This document shows, one piece after another, positions 1-8,508 of a stretch of DNA of 64,000 nt. Origin of the DNA: Thermococcus sp. (GTDB taxonomy: Archaea; Methanobacteriota_B; Thermococci; Thermococcales; Thermococcaceae); assembly GCA_027075325.1 (NCBI GenBank), contig JALTBN010000027.1, forward strand, positions 1 to 64,000, read 5' to 3'. The position numbers and the translations under genes are program-made. The notes under the pieces are model-generated. The model was not told the DNA's origin. It saw nothing but the letters and a program-made list of their open reading frames with translations, and searched no databases. Numbering within the stretch: the first letter of the stretch is position 1; every line of letters begins with the position of its first letter.

Positions 1-1
1 C

Positions 2-586
2 CCAGGAAGTCATCCCAATGTGGACTACGAGGGCTATTCATCGATAGCCAGGGACATACTGCGCGAAGTGAAGCCTGATGCGGTGTTCGTCCCAGTCGGA
101 AACGGTACCACTCTAGCCGGGATATGGTACGGCTTCCACGGGAGGGCTAAGCCGAGGATGATGGGTGTCACGACGTCCCTCGGCAACCAGCTCCTCTGGG
201 AGTTCTACGGTGACCTGAGGAGGGAGATAGCGGAGACACCGGTCAACGAGCCCCTTGTCTCGGAGATATCCTTCGACCTCGATGAGGCAATGAGAGCCGT
301 AAAGGAATCCAACGGCTACGTTTTCGGCTTTGCCGACGACACAGCTTTCAGGTGCGCTGAGCTGCTCCGCGTTACAACGGGCCTTTCGGTTTTGCCGGCC
401 TCGGCCTTAACGGTTGCCGGTCTGATAAAGTTCGTTCGGAAGTTTGGGATGTGGAGAGGAAACTTCGTGTTGGTGTTAACCGGAGGTGTCCACGGTGGAG
501 AAAGCACTGTTGCTTACGGAGGGGCGTTATCTTACAACGGATGGAAAAACAGCGCACGGGCTCGTGCGGTACTCCAGAAAGTATAA
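2..586 (+). CDS. PLP-dependent enzyme, threonine-synthase-like (5' truncated)
   Basis: The reading frame is open from base 2, so the N-terminal part, including the expected PLP-binding lysine, lies outside the window. What remains is the C-terminal half of a fold-type II PLP enzyme. The glycine-rich phosphate-binding loop FVPVGNGTTLAG lies near the left end, and the fold ends at LVLTGGVHGG. Threonine synthase, cysteate synthase and related beta-replacement enzymes share this arrangement, so the exact reaction cannot be assigned. The last 30 or so codons after LTGG overlap the next gene in another frame and look like an unconserved tail. It is the first visible member of a coupled four-gene cluster running to 3496. 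Confidence 0.75.
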   Translation, partial: PGSHPNVDYEGYSSIARDILREVKPDAVFVPVGNGTTLAGIWYGFHGRAKPRMMGVTTSLGNQLLWEFYGDLRREIAETPVNEPLVSEISFDLDEAMRAVKESNGYVFGFADDTAFRCAELLRVTTGLSVLPASALTVAGLIKFVRKFGMWRGNFVLVLTGGVHGGESTVAYGGALSYNGWKNSARARAVLQKV

Positions 587-1586
587 GATAATCGGCCTGA
601 TAGACTCGACCCTCGCGGGAAAAGACGCGGGAGAGGTGCTCGACGGCATCAAAAGGAACATTCCAATATACGGAACCATCGAGGAAGCTCTCAGGGAAAA
701 CCCCGATGCAAAGTGGCTCATCATAGGCGTCGCCACACCAGGCGGTGTTCTCCCCCCGAGCTACAAGAGGATAGTGGCGAAAGCCATAAAGTCTGGTCTT
801 GGAGTCGTCAACGGCCTCCACCACTTCCTCAGCGACGACCCCTACCTCAGGCGCATCGCGAGGCAGAAAGGAGTCGAGATAATCGACGTCAGGAAGATAT
901 TCTACAACTACCGCGTCCCCTTCACCGGGAAGATAGAGGACGTTAAAGCGGCTAAGGTCGCTGTCCTTGGAACGGATGCTGCCATAGGGAAGAGAACCAC
1001 CGCGATACTGCTCCACGGGGCGTTTAAGACCCTCGGCCTAAAGAGCGAGTTCATAGCGATGGGACAGACAGGCTGGATGCAGGGCTTCAAGTACTGCATA
1101 GTGATGGACTCCATCATCAACGACTTCGTTGCAGGAGCAATAGAGGATGTCTTCTACCGCGCCTGGGCAGAGGAGAGACCCGACATAATAGTCACCCACG
1201 GCGAGGGCTCGCTCCTTCACCCGGCGTTTCCAGGCGGCTTTGAGCTTATAGGCGCGGCCAGGCCCGACTTCATCATTCTCCAGCATGCGCCGGGAAGAGT
1301 GGTCTTCGATGACTTCCCCCAGTACCGCATCCCGCCGCTTGAGAACTACATAAGGATGATAGAGCTCCTCTCAGGGAAGCCTCCAGTAGCGATTACGATA
1401 AACACCCAGAACCTCACGAAGGAAGAGGCTCTCGAATGGGCCGAGAGGATAGAGAGCGAGACCGGAATCCTCACGCGCGTCCCGTTCTACCAGGGTGTCG
1501 ATGATATAGCCAAACTAATAGCGAGCAAAGCGAAGGAGCCTGGAGAGGTGAGGGCGAGTGAGCCTGCCAGAGCTGAAGTGCTTTGA
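495..1586 (+). CDS. DUF1611 (COG3367) P-loop protein
   Basis: A 363-residue protein of the DUF1611 family. The N-terminal Rossmann-like part carries the family signature GKTAHGLVR near residue 17. The C-terminal part is a P-loop domain with GTDAAIGKRTT near residue 160 and a GEGSLLHPAFPG motif. Family members often sit beside dipeptide epimerases and amino-acid-modifying enzymes and are thought to act on small carboxylates, but no reaction is established. GTG at 495 is preferred over GTG at 486 because GGAGG at 482-486 is then correctly spaced. The conserved N-terminus therefore overlaps the upstream PLP gene by 92 nt. Confidence 0.8.
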   Translation: MEKALLLTEGRYLTTDGKTAHGLVRYSRKYKIIGLIDSTLAGKDAGEVLDGIKRNIPIYGTIEEALRENPDAKWLIIGVATPGGVLPPSYKRIVAKAIKSGLGVVNGLHHFLSDDPYLRRIARQKGVEIIDVRKIFYNYRVPFTGKIEDVKAAKVAVLGTDAAIGKRTTAILLHGAFKTLGLKSEFIAMGQTGWMQGFKYCIVMDSIINDFVAGAIEDVFYRAWAEERPDIIVTHGEGSLLHPAFPGGFELIGAARPDFIILQHAPGRVVFDDFPQYRIPPLENYIRMIELLSGKPPVAITINTQNLTKEEALEWAERIESETGILTRVPFYQGVDDIAKLIASKAKEPGEVRASEPARAEVL

Positions 1587-3024
1587 CTTCATCCTCATAG
1601 AGAGGCCAAAGGTCTCCACAAGGCGCATCTCAGCGAGATATGTACTCGGCATCGACGGAGAGGAGCTGGGTTACAACCTTATCCACCGCTACCACGAGAG
1701 GGTTCCCAAGGTCGAAGCCTTTGCAAAGCTGGTTAGCATAATCCCCGCCATAAACTACGGCCTCTTCACACCGGAGATACGCTTTGACTTCCCCCTAGAC
1801 CCTAGAGACCTGGGGTTCTTCCGCGACATGATGGAGGTCACAGCGAGGGACATCTTCGTCAACAGGATAGCTCAGCCGAGTGAGTTCATAAAACCCGAGT
1901 TCATTCCAACGGAAGTGACGCCAGAGATGGCCGAGCCGATGGCGGAGCTCCTACCAGAAGGCGTTGAGGAAGAACCCATCGACTTCGAGCCTGACTATTC
2001 CAAATGCGCCGTGATGCTCTCGGGCGGCAAGGAGAGTCTCCTCACCTACGGCATGATGAAGGAACTCGGCTGCGAGGTCTATCCCTTCTTTTACAACGAG
2101 TCTGGTGGACATTGGAGGGTGGCGATTCCGGCCTATCGCTGGTTCGAGGGGAACGAGCCGAGAACCAGGAGGGTCTGGAGCAACGCCGACAGGCTCTACA
2201 CCTTCATAGAGAAGAACATGAAAATCCTCCAGAACGTGGGCAAGCCAAAGGCCGAAGTCTACCCGATAAGGCTGTTCTTCTTCGCGGGCTACTCCTTCGC
2301 ATTCCTCCCGCTGATGCACAAGTATAACATCGGGAACCTGCTCTTCGGCAACGAATACGACGACCCGAGGGGGCTGAGCTATGAATACAAGGGCATACCT
2401 CACTATTACGCCACCTACGACCAGAGCCAGGACTTCGAGAAGTACATGACGCGCTGGTTCGCGGAGAGGGGTCTCGGGATAAGACAGTGGTCGGCTGTCA
2501 GACCTATAACCGGCCTCATCGTGGAGCGCGTGCTTCACAGCAGTTACCCGGAGCTCTTCAGGCTCCAGAGGAGCTGCCACTCAGTTCACAGGGAGGGAGA
2601 CGACTACGTCCCCTGCGGGAAATGCTTCAAGTGCAACGGTGTCCTGACGTTCCTTCTCGCTAACGGCATAGACCCAAGCCTGATAAAGTACAAACCGGAG
2701 CACGTTGAAGGCCTCGCCAGGCGCATAAATGAAGGAAAAATCCGGCTGGACAGGGACGAGCTTGAGCACTCCCTCTACCTCATAAAGCAGAGAAATCCAG
2801 ACTTCCCGCTCGACGGAAAGCCCCACTGGCACGTTGAAATGCTCCACTTCGACGGCAGGAACTCGAACTTCGATGCGATTCCTAAGGAGTTCCGCGAGAA
2901 GGTCTACGGACTGCTGGAACCCTACACGAAGGGCTACGCCTACTTGAAGGGCGACCACTGGGTTAGAATCTCAAGGAGGGAGGCAGTGAATGGCCTTACT
3001 AAAGAAAAGAAAACCGTCCTCTGA
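1558..3024 (+). CDS. PP-loop ATP pyrophosphatase family protein with Cys cluster
   Basis: A 488-residue protein. An N-terminal domain of about 135 residues is followed by a PP-loop nucleotide-binding motif, LSGGKES, near residue 155. This is the signature of adenylating enzymes such as QueC, asparagine synthetase and tRNA thiolases. A C-x12-CGKCFKC cluster near residue 350 resembles the zinc site of QueC, but the long N- and C-terminal extensions do not fit QueC. The likely chemistry is activation of a carboxylate or carbonyl by adenylation; the substrate is unknown. The GTG start lies inside the end of the DUF1611 gene (29-nt overlap) behind GGAGAGGTGAGG, indicating coupled translation. Confidence 0.7.
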   Translation: MSLPELKCFDFILIERPKVSTRRISARYVLGIDGEELGYNLIHRYHERVPKVEAFAKLVSIIPAINYGLFTPEIRFDFPLDPRDLGFFRDMMEVTARDIFVNRIAQPSEFIKPEFIPTEVTPEMAEPMAELLPEGVEEEPIDFEPDYSKCAVMLSGGKESLLTYGMMKELGCEVYPFFYNESGGHWRVAIPAYRWFEGNEPRTRRVWSNADRLYTFIEKNMKILQNVGKPKAEVYPIRLFFFAGYSFAFLPLMHKYNIGNLLFGNEYDDPRGLSYEYKGIPHYYATYDQSQDFEKYMTRWFAERGLGIRQWSAVRPITGLIVERVLHSSYPELFRLQRSCHSVHREGDDYVPCGKCFKCNGVLTFLLANGIDPSLIKYKPEHVEGLARRINEGKIRLDRDELEHSLYLIKQRNPDFPLDGKPHWHVEMLHFDGRNSNFDAIPKEFREKVYGLLEPYTKGYAYLKGDHWVRISRREAVNGLTKEKKTVL

Positions 3025-3496
3025 ACTGCCGCCGGTTGAAAAGACCGCCGGGGATTTCACCATCCTTGACGGTGAGGACTACCTCGACGAGATATTTGAG
3101 AACGACATGAGAATAAGCCGCTCCTTCACGCGCTTCCAGTTGAGCGACGATGACTACGAGGAGAACTACGGGAAGGTCATCAAAAGCCTCCTCTCCACGG
3201 GCGAGCACAAATTCTTCGTTGCGGCAGACACCTACGGACGCTACCTCGGCCACGTGTGGGTCTGCCTGAAGATCGACACTGTGGACTTCGTCCCCTCGGC
3301 CTACATATACGACATTGAGACCCTCTTCCCGGGGATTGGGATAGGGAACGCTCTCCTGAAGAAGGCAGAGGAATGGGCGAGGGAGAACGGGGCAAGGAAA
3401 GTCTCACTGAGGGTTGACGTTAACAACCCCGCGAGGAAGTGGTATTCCGAAAAGGGCTACTCTGAAAGGGCAGTTATTATGGAGAAGATGCTTTAA
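2990..3496 (+). CDS. GNAT family N-acetyltransferase
   Basis: A 168-residue GNAT protein and the last gene of the cluster. The acetyl-CoA pyrophosphate loop is in FPGIGIGNALLKKA, near residue 115, and the C-terminal NPARKWYSEKGY segment matches motif B. The first 40 residues are a poorly conserved extension. ATG at 2990 has AGGAGGGAGG just upstream and overlaps the PP-loop gene by 35 nt, so all four genes of the cluster overlap and are probably one operon. It may acylate the amino group of the cluster's product. That role is inferred from context only. Confidence 0.8.
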   Translation: MALLKKRKPSSELPPVEKTAGDFTILDGEDYLDEIFENDMRISRSFTRFQLSDDDYEENYGKVIKSLLSTGEHKFFVAADTYGRYLGHVWVCLKIDTVDFVPSAYIYDIETLFPGIGIGNALLKKAEEWARENGARKVSLRVDVNNPARKWYSEKGYSERAVIMEKML

Positions 3497-3536
3497 TAGT
3501 ATGGGCGACAATAATGGGAGAAACAGAGGAGCAACC

Positions 3537-4610
3537 TTAAGGTTGCCCCTTGAACAGCCTCTTCAAGTTCCTCTCAAACGGCGGCCACACAACTCCCCGA
3601 TCCGTGATTATCCCAGTGAGGTACTTGTGTGGCGTAACGTCGAACGCTGGATTGTAGACGTCCACATCGGGAGCAATCCTGCAGCCGCCGCAGGTGAGGA
3701 CTTCCTCCGGTTTCCTCTCCTCTATGGGTATCTCCTTCCCGCTCTTAAGGCTCATGTCTATCGTTGAAAGCGGTGCCACCGTGAAGAAAGGTATCCCGTG
3801 CTCCCTCGCGAGAACTGCCAAACTGTATGTCCCTATCTTGTTGGCGAAGTCGCCGTTGGCAACTATCCTGTCGGCGCCGACTATTATAGCATCCACCTTG
3901 CCCTGCTGCATGACGAAGCCTGCCATGTTGTCGGTTATGAGCTTCAGCGGAATTCCATCGTAGTGGTACTCCCAGGAGCTCAGGCGGGCGCCCTGGAGGA
4001 TGGGCCTCGTCTCGTCCACCCAGAGGAGCCTGAGCGCTCCATCACGGTGCATAACCCTCAACACGGCCCCAACGGTTCCGAGCTGGACGGTCGCCAAACT
4101 GCCGGCGTTGCAGTGAGTGAGGACGTTCCCCTCCGGCAGAACCTCCGCCCCGTAGTGGCCCATCCTGAGGTTCGCCTCGACATCCTCGTCGGCTATCTTT
4201 TGGGCTTCAGCGACTATCAACTTCTTTATCTCCTCCAGAGGGCTTTCGAGGTGCTCCTCCACGAGCCTCTTGATCCTGTTGAGCGCCCAGAAGAGGTTCA
4301 CGGCCGTTGGTCTCGTGTTCTTGAGCCTGTCGTAAGCGGAATAAAAGCCGTCCATGAAATCGTCCTTCGTTTTGGCTTTGGTTGTGTCTACGTAGAGGGC
4401 CAGACCGAAGGCGGCGGCCGCTCCAATTGCCGGCGCACCGCGGACCTTCATCGTGACTATCGCCTCTGCGACCTCATCAACGGTCGTCAGCTCTACCGTC
4501 TTGAACTCCCCGGGCAGAAGCCTCTGGTCGATCATGATAACCTTTCCCGTCTCATATTCCACGCTCCTCGGGAGCCTCGTGAGTTCCTCCGGTCTGTACC
4601 TTATCTCCAC
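3537..4610 (-). CDS. mtnA: Methylthioribose-1-phosphate isomerase
   Basis: A 357-residue member of the eIF2B-alpha/beta/delta-like isomerase family that converts 5-methylthioribose 1-phosphate to the ribulose form in methionine salvage. Diagnostic segments are [38 protein letters not shown] and [18 protein letters not shown]. The length and RGAPAIG favour MtnA over the shorter ribose-1,5-bisphosphate isomerase of the AMP pathway, which archaea also carry. GTG at 4610 is chosen because GGGGTGA precedes it at normal spacing; GTG at 4619 overlaps that site. It is transcribed away from the THEP1 gene, with both promoters in 4611-4665. Confidence 0.88.
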   Translation of the reverse strand: MEIRYRPEELTRLPRSVEYETGKVIMIDQRLLPGEFKTVELTTVDEVAEAIVTMKVRGAPAIGAAAAFGLALYVDTTKAKTKDDFMDGFYSAYDRLKNTRPTAVNLFWALNRIKRLVEEHLESPLEEIKKLIVAEAQKIADEDVEANLRMGHYGAEVLPEGNVLTHCNAGSLATVQLGTVGAVLRVMHRDGALRLLWVDETRPILQGARLSSWEYHYDGIPLKLITDNMAGFVMQQGKVDAIIVGADRIVANGDFANKIGTYSLAVLAREHGIPFFTVAPLSTIDMSLKSGKEIPIEERKPEEVLTCGGCRIAPDVDVYNPAFDVTPHKYLTGIITDRGVVWPPFERNLKRLFKGQP

Positions 4611-4665
4611 CGCTATCACCCCAAAGGGTTTAAGGGAAGAACTTAAAGCTCCTTCGGTGAGCCAA

Positions 4666-5211
4666 ATGGTGCTGAGAATATTCGTGACCGGCCCCGCCGG
4701 CGTTGGAAAGACGACTTTGATAGAGAGGATTGCGAAGGAAGCCGACCGCTGGGGCTATCTCGTCGGCGGAATGATAACGCGGGAAGTGAGAAGGGGTGGA
4801 AGGCGCGTCGGGTTCAAAATCACCGCCCTCGATACCGGCGAGGAGGGAACCTTAGCGAGCATCAGGGGCACTTCCCACCTGCCGGGAGTTCCCTTTGGGA
4901 AGTACGTTGTACACGTTGACGAGATCGAGCGCATCGCTGTTCCTGCCATAAAGCGCGCTCTGGTCGAGGCCGATCTGATGGTCATCGACGAGATAGGCCC
5001 GATGGAGTACAAGAGCAACGAGTTTGCCAGGGCCGTCGGGGAAGTCCTGAAGTCAGAGAAGCCCCTTTTGGCGGTCGTCCACAGGCATTTCGTGGACAGA
5101 TTCCGCCCCCTGGGCGAGATTCACGCGTTGAGCTTTGAGAACAGAAACGCGGAGTTTGGAATAATCCTCGACGAAGTTATGAAAGAGCTGAGAGGTTCAG
5201 AGGTTGAGTGA
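4666..5211 (+). CDS. THEP1-type nucleoside triphosphatase
   Basis: A 181-residue P-loop NTPase of the NTPase/THEP1 family, which hydrolyses NTPs broadly and is found in archaea, Aquifex and eukaryotes (NTPCR). The Walker A motif GPAGVGKTT is at residues 8-16 and Walker [12 protein letters not shown], near residue 105; this ID-E-IG-ME signature separates the family from other small kinases. The start is the ATG 8 nt after GGTGA; upstream in-frame codons run into the mtnA promoter. The physiological substrate is unknown. Its 3' end overlaps the convergent CBS gene by 15 nt. Confidence 0.88.
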   Translation: MVLRIFVTGPAGVGKTTLIERIAKEADRWGYLVGGMITREVRRGGRRVGFKITALDTGEEGTLASIRGTSHLPGVPFGKYVVHVDEIERIAVPAIKRALVEADLMVIDEIGPMEYKSNEFARAVGEVLKSEKPLLAVVHRHFVDRFRPLGEIHALSFENRNAEFGIILDEVMKELRGSEVE

Positions 5212-5730
5212 GTCCTTGCAGCTCTCGCACACCCACTTCTCCTCTCCCTCAATATAGACCTTGTAGAGGGGCCCGTACTGGCCGCACAGTTCGCAGATGC
5301 CGTAAACCTCTGTCTCTTCTTCAGTTTCTTCCTCTTCCTCGCTGTTAATGTTGTTAAGGGCCGAGAGAAGGTCAGCTGCGGTGACAAAGCCTATCGGTTT
5401 TCCAATGCGGGTTACAAGGAGTCTCCTTATGCCCTTATCCATCATCCTATCAATCGCGTCCTGGATCGTGTAGTCATCCTCTATAGTTACGGGGTTTTCG
5501 GTCATGACGTCCTTTACAAGGACTTTCTTGGGATCCCTTCCCTTGGCCACAACCTTGTCGAGGATGTCGCGGTCGGTTATTATCCCCACTACCTCATCAT
5601 TCTTGTCCACCACAACGGCGCTCCCAACCTTATTGCGGGCTAGGATCCTGGCCGCCCTGTGGACGGTATCATCTGACCTTACGAGTACTGCCTTTCTCTT
5701 GACTATCTGGCCCACGGTGATCTCTGCCAT
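5197..5730 (-). CDS. CBS-domain pair protein with C-terminal zinc ribbon
   Basis: A 177-residue protein. Two tandem CBS domains (about residues 8-60 and 75-130, with repeated GIITDRDIL and GFVTAADLL endings) form a Bateman module that usually binds adenine nucleotides. A Glu-rich linker follows, then a C-terminal CELC...CESC zinc ribbon. Stand-alone proteins of this build are common in Thermococcales and are assumed to be energy or ligand sensors acting on partner proteins; no partner is evident here. The start is ATG behind AGGGGTGGTAGC. Confidence 0.85.
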   Translation of the reverse strand: MAEITVGQIVKRKAVLVRSDDTVHRAARILARNKVGSAVVVDKNDEVVGIITDRDILDKVVAKGRDPKKVLVKDVMTENPVTIEDDYTIQDAIDRMMDKGIRRLLVTRIGKPIGFVTAADLLSALNNINSEEEEETEEETEVYGICELCGQYGPLYKVYIEGEEKWVCESCKDSLNL

Positions 5731-5766
5731 GCTACCACCCCTTTCAGCGGGAGTTGGAAAGGAAAC

Positions 5767-6552
5767 TTAAAAACGTTTTGGAGTTCTCCTCTTCAAAAAG
5801 TAGTAAGAGACCAGAAACACCGCCACAAACACTGCAACCGTCAGGAGAAGTGGGATCCACCCTTGACCTGCTCCAGATTGGGGAACGGGACTTCCAGTAT
5901 AGTTTGCCGGGCTGCCCGTGGTCGAGATGACAGCACCGCCAGTCGTGTTAGGGGCCCCAGCCGTTGAAACCACGGAGGTAGGTATCACAGTTGAATTCCC
6001 GGCGGCCATTTTCGAGGCAGTCGAGTTCGTAGGCGTTGTTATAACGAGCAGTGTGGAATTGGAGCCGTTGGCAACTGAATGCCCAACGTTTGAGGCATTG
6101 GAAACTCCCCCAATGTTCCGCACAGGAGGGCCCGGAAGGAGCAGCCTCCTGGAGGCTTCGTATACAAGTGCCGATATGAACGTAGCGATGCTCAGGCTTA
6201 TCACATGGAGCTTTTCAATGGCGGGGAGTTTCTTGGTGACCTTCGCCGCCTCCCGCCTGGGGACAAGAAGGATAGGCCTGCTGGAAGCCCTGTAGAGCCT
6301 GACCTCCTGAAGCCTCTTGCCGTACTTTACGCCAGCTACCTCAACAAGCCCCACCCGAAGCATCCTGTCTATGTGGTAACTTACTGTGGAGATAGGGAAG
6401 CCAAGTTCCCTGGAGAGCTGGGTTATCGACTTGGGTTCCTCTTCAACGGCATGGAGGATAGCCAGGGCTTTATCGTTGGTTATAATCTGAGCGAGCACCT
6501 TAGCAGTTTCATCGTTTATGTCAATGACCCGCTTATCCCCCAAGAACCCCAC
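5767..6552 (-). CDS. Membrane-anchored ArsR-like HTH protein with Ser/Thr-rich outer domain
   Basis: A 261-residue protein. Residues 15-95 form a winged helix (TQLSRELGFPISTVSYHIDRML is the recognition region). A hydrophobic segment near 118-138 is followed by about 85 residues rich in Ser, Thr, Gly and Pro containing seven N-x-S/T sequons. The C-terminus is a second transmembrane helix (WIPLLLTVAVFVAVFLVSYY) with a basic tail. The layout implies a cytoplasmic DNA-binding head and a glycosylated external loop, that is, a one-component membrane regulator. Start is GTG 6552 or TTG 6543; the TATA-like CTTTTAATAG at 6577-6586 and GGTGGGG placement slightly favour TTG. Target genes are unknown. 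Confidence 0.7.
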   Translation of the reverse strand: MGFLGDKRVIDINDETAKVLAQIITNDKALAILHAVEEEPKSITQLSRELGFPISTVSYHIDRMLRVGLVEVAGVKYGKRLQEVRLYRASSRPILLVPRREAAKVTKKLPAIEKLHVISLSIATFISALVYEASRRLLLPGPPVRNIGGVSNASNVGHSVANGSNSTLLVITTPTNSTASKMAAGNSTVIPTSVVSTAGAPNTTGGAVISTTGSPANYTGSPVPQSGAGQGWIPLLLTVAVFVAVFLVSYYFLKRRTPKRF

Positions 6553-6664
6553 CTAAAGAGAGTGGGGGAGCATCCTATTAAAAGTTTCCAAAGCTTCAAA
6601 GAGAATTGCAGTGAACGAGAAAAATCCAATGAGAGTAAAAGGAAAGGGATTAAACCCCTCTTAT

Positions 6665-6940
6665 TCACGGCTTCTCAAGGAGTATCTCAATGGTCGAGGT
6701 GTTGGCGGTCCTGCCGTCGGCGGTCGGAAGCTCCTCGGTGCCGATCTTGATCTCCTTGACCCTGACCTCTGGGAGGAACCTGTTCCTGACGATCTCGGCG
6801 ACGTCAACGGCCCTGCTGATAGCCCTACCGCGAGCCTTCACGGTGACCTCCTTGGCACCCTCGTTGAACTGGGTGATAACGGCCAGGACGTAGTTCATAA
6901 CCGGCTTCTTTCCAATGTAGACAACGTGCTCCTCAGCCAT
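6665..6940 (-). CDS. albA: DNA/RNA-binding protein Alba
   Basis: A 91-residue Alba. The N-terminal [17 protein letters not shown] contains the adjacent lysines (about residues 11-12) that contact nucleic acid and are acetylated in some archaea. [20 protein letters not shown] matches the central RNA/DNA-binding helix. Alba dimers coat DNA and RNA and help organise the chromosome. ATG at 6940 is chosen because GGAGGTG lies 7-8 nt upstream; the longer in-frame ORF adds unconserved residues. A TATA-like AAAAGTATTTAA (minus strand) lies near 6982-6993. Confidence 0.95.
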   Translation of the reverse strand: MAEEHVVYIGKKPVMNYVLAVITQFNEGAKEVTVKARGRAISRAVDVAEIVRNRFLPEVRVKEIKIGTEELPTADGRTANTSTIEILLEKP

Positions 6941-7131
6941 TTCTGGCACCTCCGAAGTTTTGTCAATGGGCATCTCAAGTGTGCCGGTTAAATACTTTTC
7001 GGTCGCTCGGCGGCGTTATTGGACACTCCCCTGTCCCCTATGAGGGAATAGAATGCTCAAAAATGTCCCTACATATTTATGTTAAGCGAAAGGTTTTAAG
7101 GGTTTAAAATTGCCATATACTTGGTGATACA

Positions 7132-8487
7132 ATGGCCGTTCATCCCATAGATTACAGGTACGGGAGCGAGGAGATGAGGAAAATATGGGACGAAGAGAAC
7201 AAACTCCAAAAGCTTCTCGATGTCGAGGCCGCACTGGCGAGGGCCCACGCGAAGGTTGGAAACATACCCGAGGAGAGCGCCCGCGTTATTTCCGAGAGAG
7301 CCAGCACGGAATGGGTTAAACTTGAGCGCGTCAAGGAGATAGAAGCCGAGATACACCACGACATAATGGCCGTTGTCAAGGCCTTGAGCGAGGTCTGCGG
7401 GGAGCACGGGAAGTACGTCCACCTCGGTGCAACTTCTAACGACATAATAGACACCGCCAACGCGCTCCTCATAAAGGAGAGCCTTGAAATGGTTGAAAAA
7501 GACCTCAAAAAACTCCGCTCTCTTCTGAAGGAGCTCGCCAAAAGACACAAGTACACGGTCTGCATTGGCAGAACCCACGGGCAGCACGCGATTCCGACTA
7601 CATATGGGATGAAGTTCGCGATATGGCTCGACGAGGTTCAGAGGCACATCGACAGGCTTAACGAGCTTAGGGAGAGGGTTCTCGTCGGCCAGATGAGCGG
7701 CGCCGTTGGGACGATGGCGAGCTTCGGGGAGAAGGGCCTTGAGATACAGAGGCTCGTCATGGAAGACCTTGGACTAAAGCCAGCGAGGATAAGCAACCAG
7801 ATCATCCAGAGGGACGTTTACGCAGAGCTGATGGCCTTCCTGGCCCTCGTTGCTTCCACCCTCGACAAGATCGCCCTCGAAATTAGAAACCTCCAGAGAA
7901 CCGAAATCCTGGAGGTCAGCGAGCCCTTTGGCGAGAGGCAGGTGGGTTCCTCAACGATGCCCCACAAGAGGAATCCCGTGAGGAGCGAGAAGGTGAGTGG
8001 TCTGGCGAGGGTTCTCTACTCCAACGTGATTCCGGCTTTGTTGAACAATCCACTCTGGCACGAGAGGGACCTGACTAACTCCTCGGTGGAGAGGGTTATC
8101 CTTCCCGAGAGCTTCGTTCTCATTGATGAGATGCTGAAGAACACAATAAAGGTCCTTAGAGGTCTTGAGTTCTTCCCGAAGAACATAGAGCGCAACCTCT
8201 ACATGACAAACAACCTGATAATGGCCGAGCCTTTGATGCTCAAGCTCGCCGAGAAGGGCATGGGGAGGCAGGAAGCGCACGAACTCGTTAGGAGGCTTGC
8301 TATGAAGGCCTTCCGCGAGGGGAGGGACCTCCTTGAGGTCGTGAGGGAGAGCGAGGAAGTTAGAGAATTCCTCAGCGATGAGGATCTTGCCTCGCTAAAG
8401 CCAGAGAACTACATTGGGCTGGCGCCGCAGATAGTGGATAACGTAATTGCCTTTATAGAGAAGAAAGAGCGCGAAGAAGACAGTTAA
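7132..8487 (+). CDS. purB: Adenylosuccinate lyase
   Basis: A 451-residue lyase of the fumarase/aspartase superfamily. It cleaves SAICAR and adenylosuccinate in purine synthesis. The superfamily signature GSSTMPHKRNP is near residue 275, GRTHGQHAIPTTYG near 145 and HLGATSNDI near 102. Length is normal. A TATA-like GGGTTTAAAATTG lies about 30-40 nt before the ATG at 7132. A short GGTGATA sits 5 nt upstream of the start. It is the last gene before the large gene-free island. Confidence 0.95.
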   Translation: MAVHPIDYRYGSEEMRKIWDEENKLQKLLDVEAALARAHAKVGNIPEESARVISERASTEWVKLERVKEIEAEIHHDIMAVVKALSEVCGEHGKYVHLGATSNDIIDTANALLIKESLEMVEKDLKKLRSLLKELAKRHKYTVCIGRTHGQHAIPTTYGMKFAIWLDEVQRHIDRLNELRERVLVGQMSGAVGTMASFGEKGLEIQRLVMEDLGLKPARISNQIIQRDVYAELMAFLALVASTLDKIALEIRNLQRTEILEVSEPFGERQVGSSTMPHKRNPVRSEKVSGLARVLYSNVIPALLNNPLWHERDLTNSSVERVILPESFVLIDEMLKNTIKVLRGLEFFPKNIERNLYMTNNLIMAEPLMLKLAEKGMGRQEAHELVRRLAMKAFREGRDLLEVVRESEEVREFLSDEDLASLKPENYIGLAPQIVDNVIAFIEKKEREEDS

Positions 8488-8508
8488 AGGCTTTAATGCC
8501 TTTTTCTG
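8486..8508 (+). terminator. Hairpin plus T-run after purB
   Basis: AAAGGC (8486-8491), a 6-nt loop and GCCTTT (8498-8503) form a 6-bp hairpin running into TTT and then pyrimidine-rich sequence to about 8545. This looks like an intrinsic terminator overlapping the purB stop codon. Archaeal termination needs mainly the T-run. Confidence 0.5.

Noticed and set aside
3537-4610. Ribose-1,5-bisphosphate isomerase
   Set aside because: The same superfamily, but the length and the RGAPAIG, LQGARL and [10 protein letters not shown] segments fit MtnA.
3798-4646. 282-codon plus-strand ORF opposite mtnA
   Set aside because: It is the antisense shadow of a highly conserved gene and has no recognisable domain.
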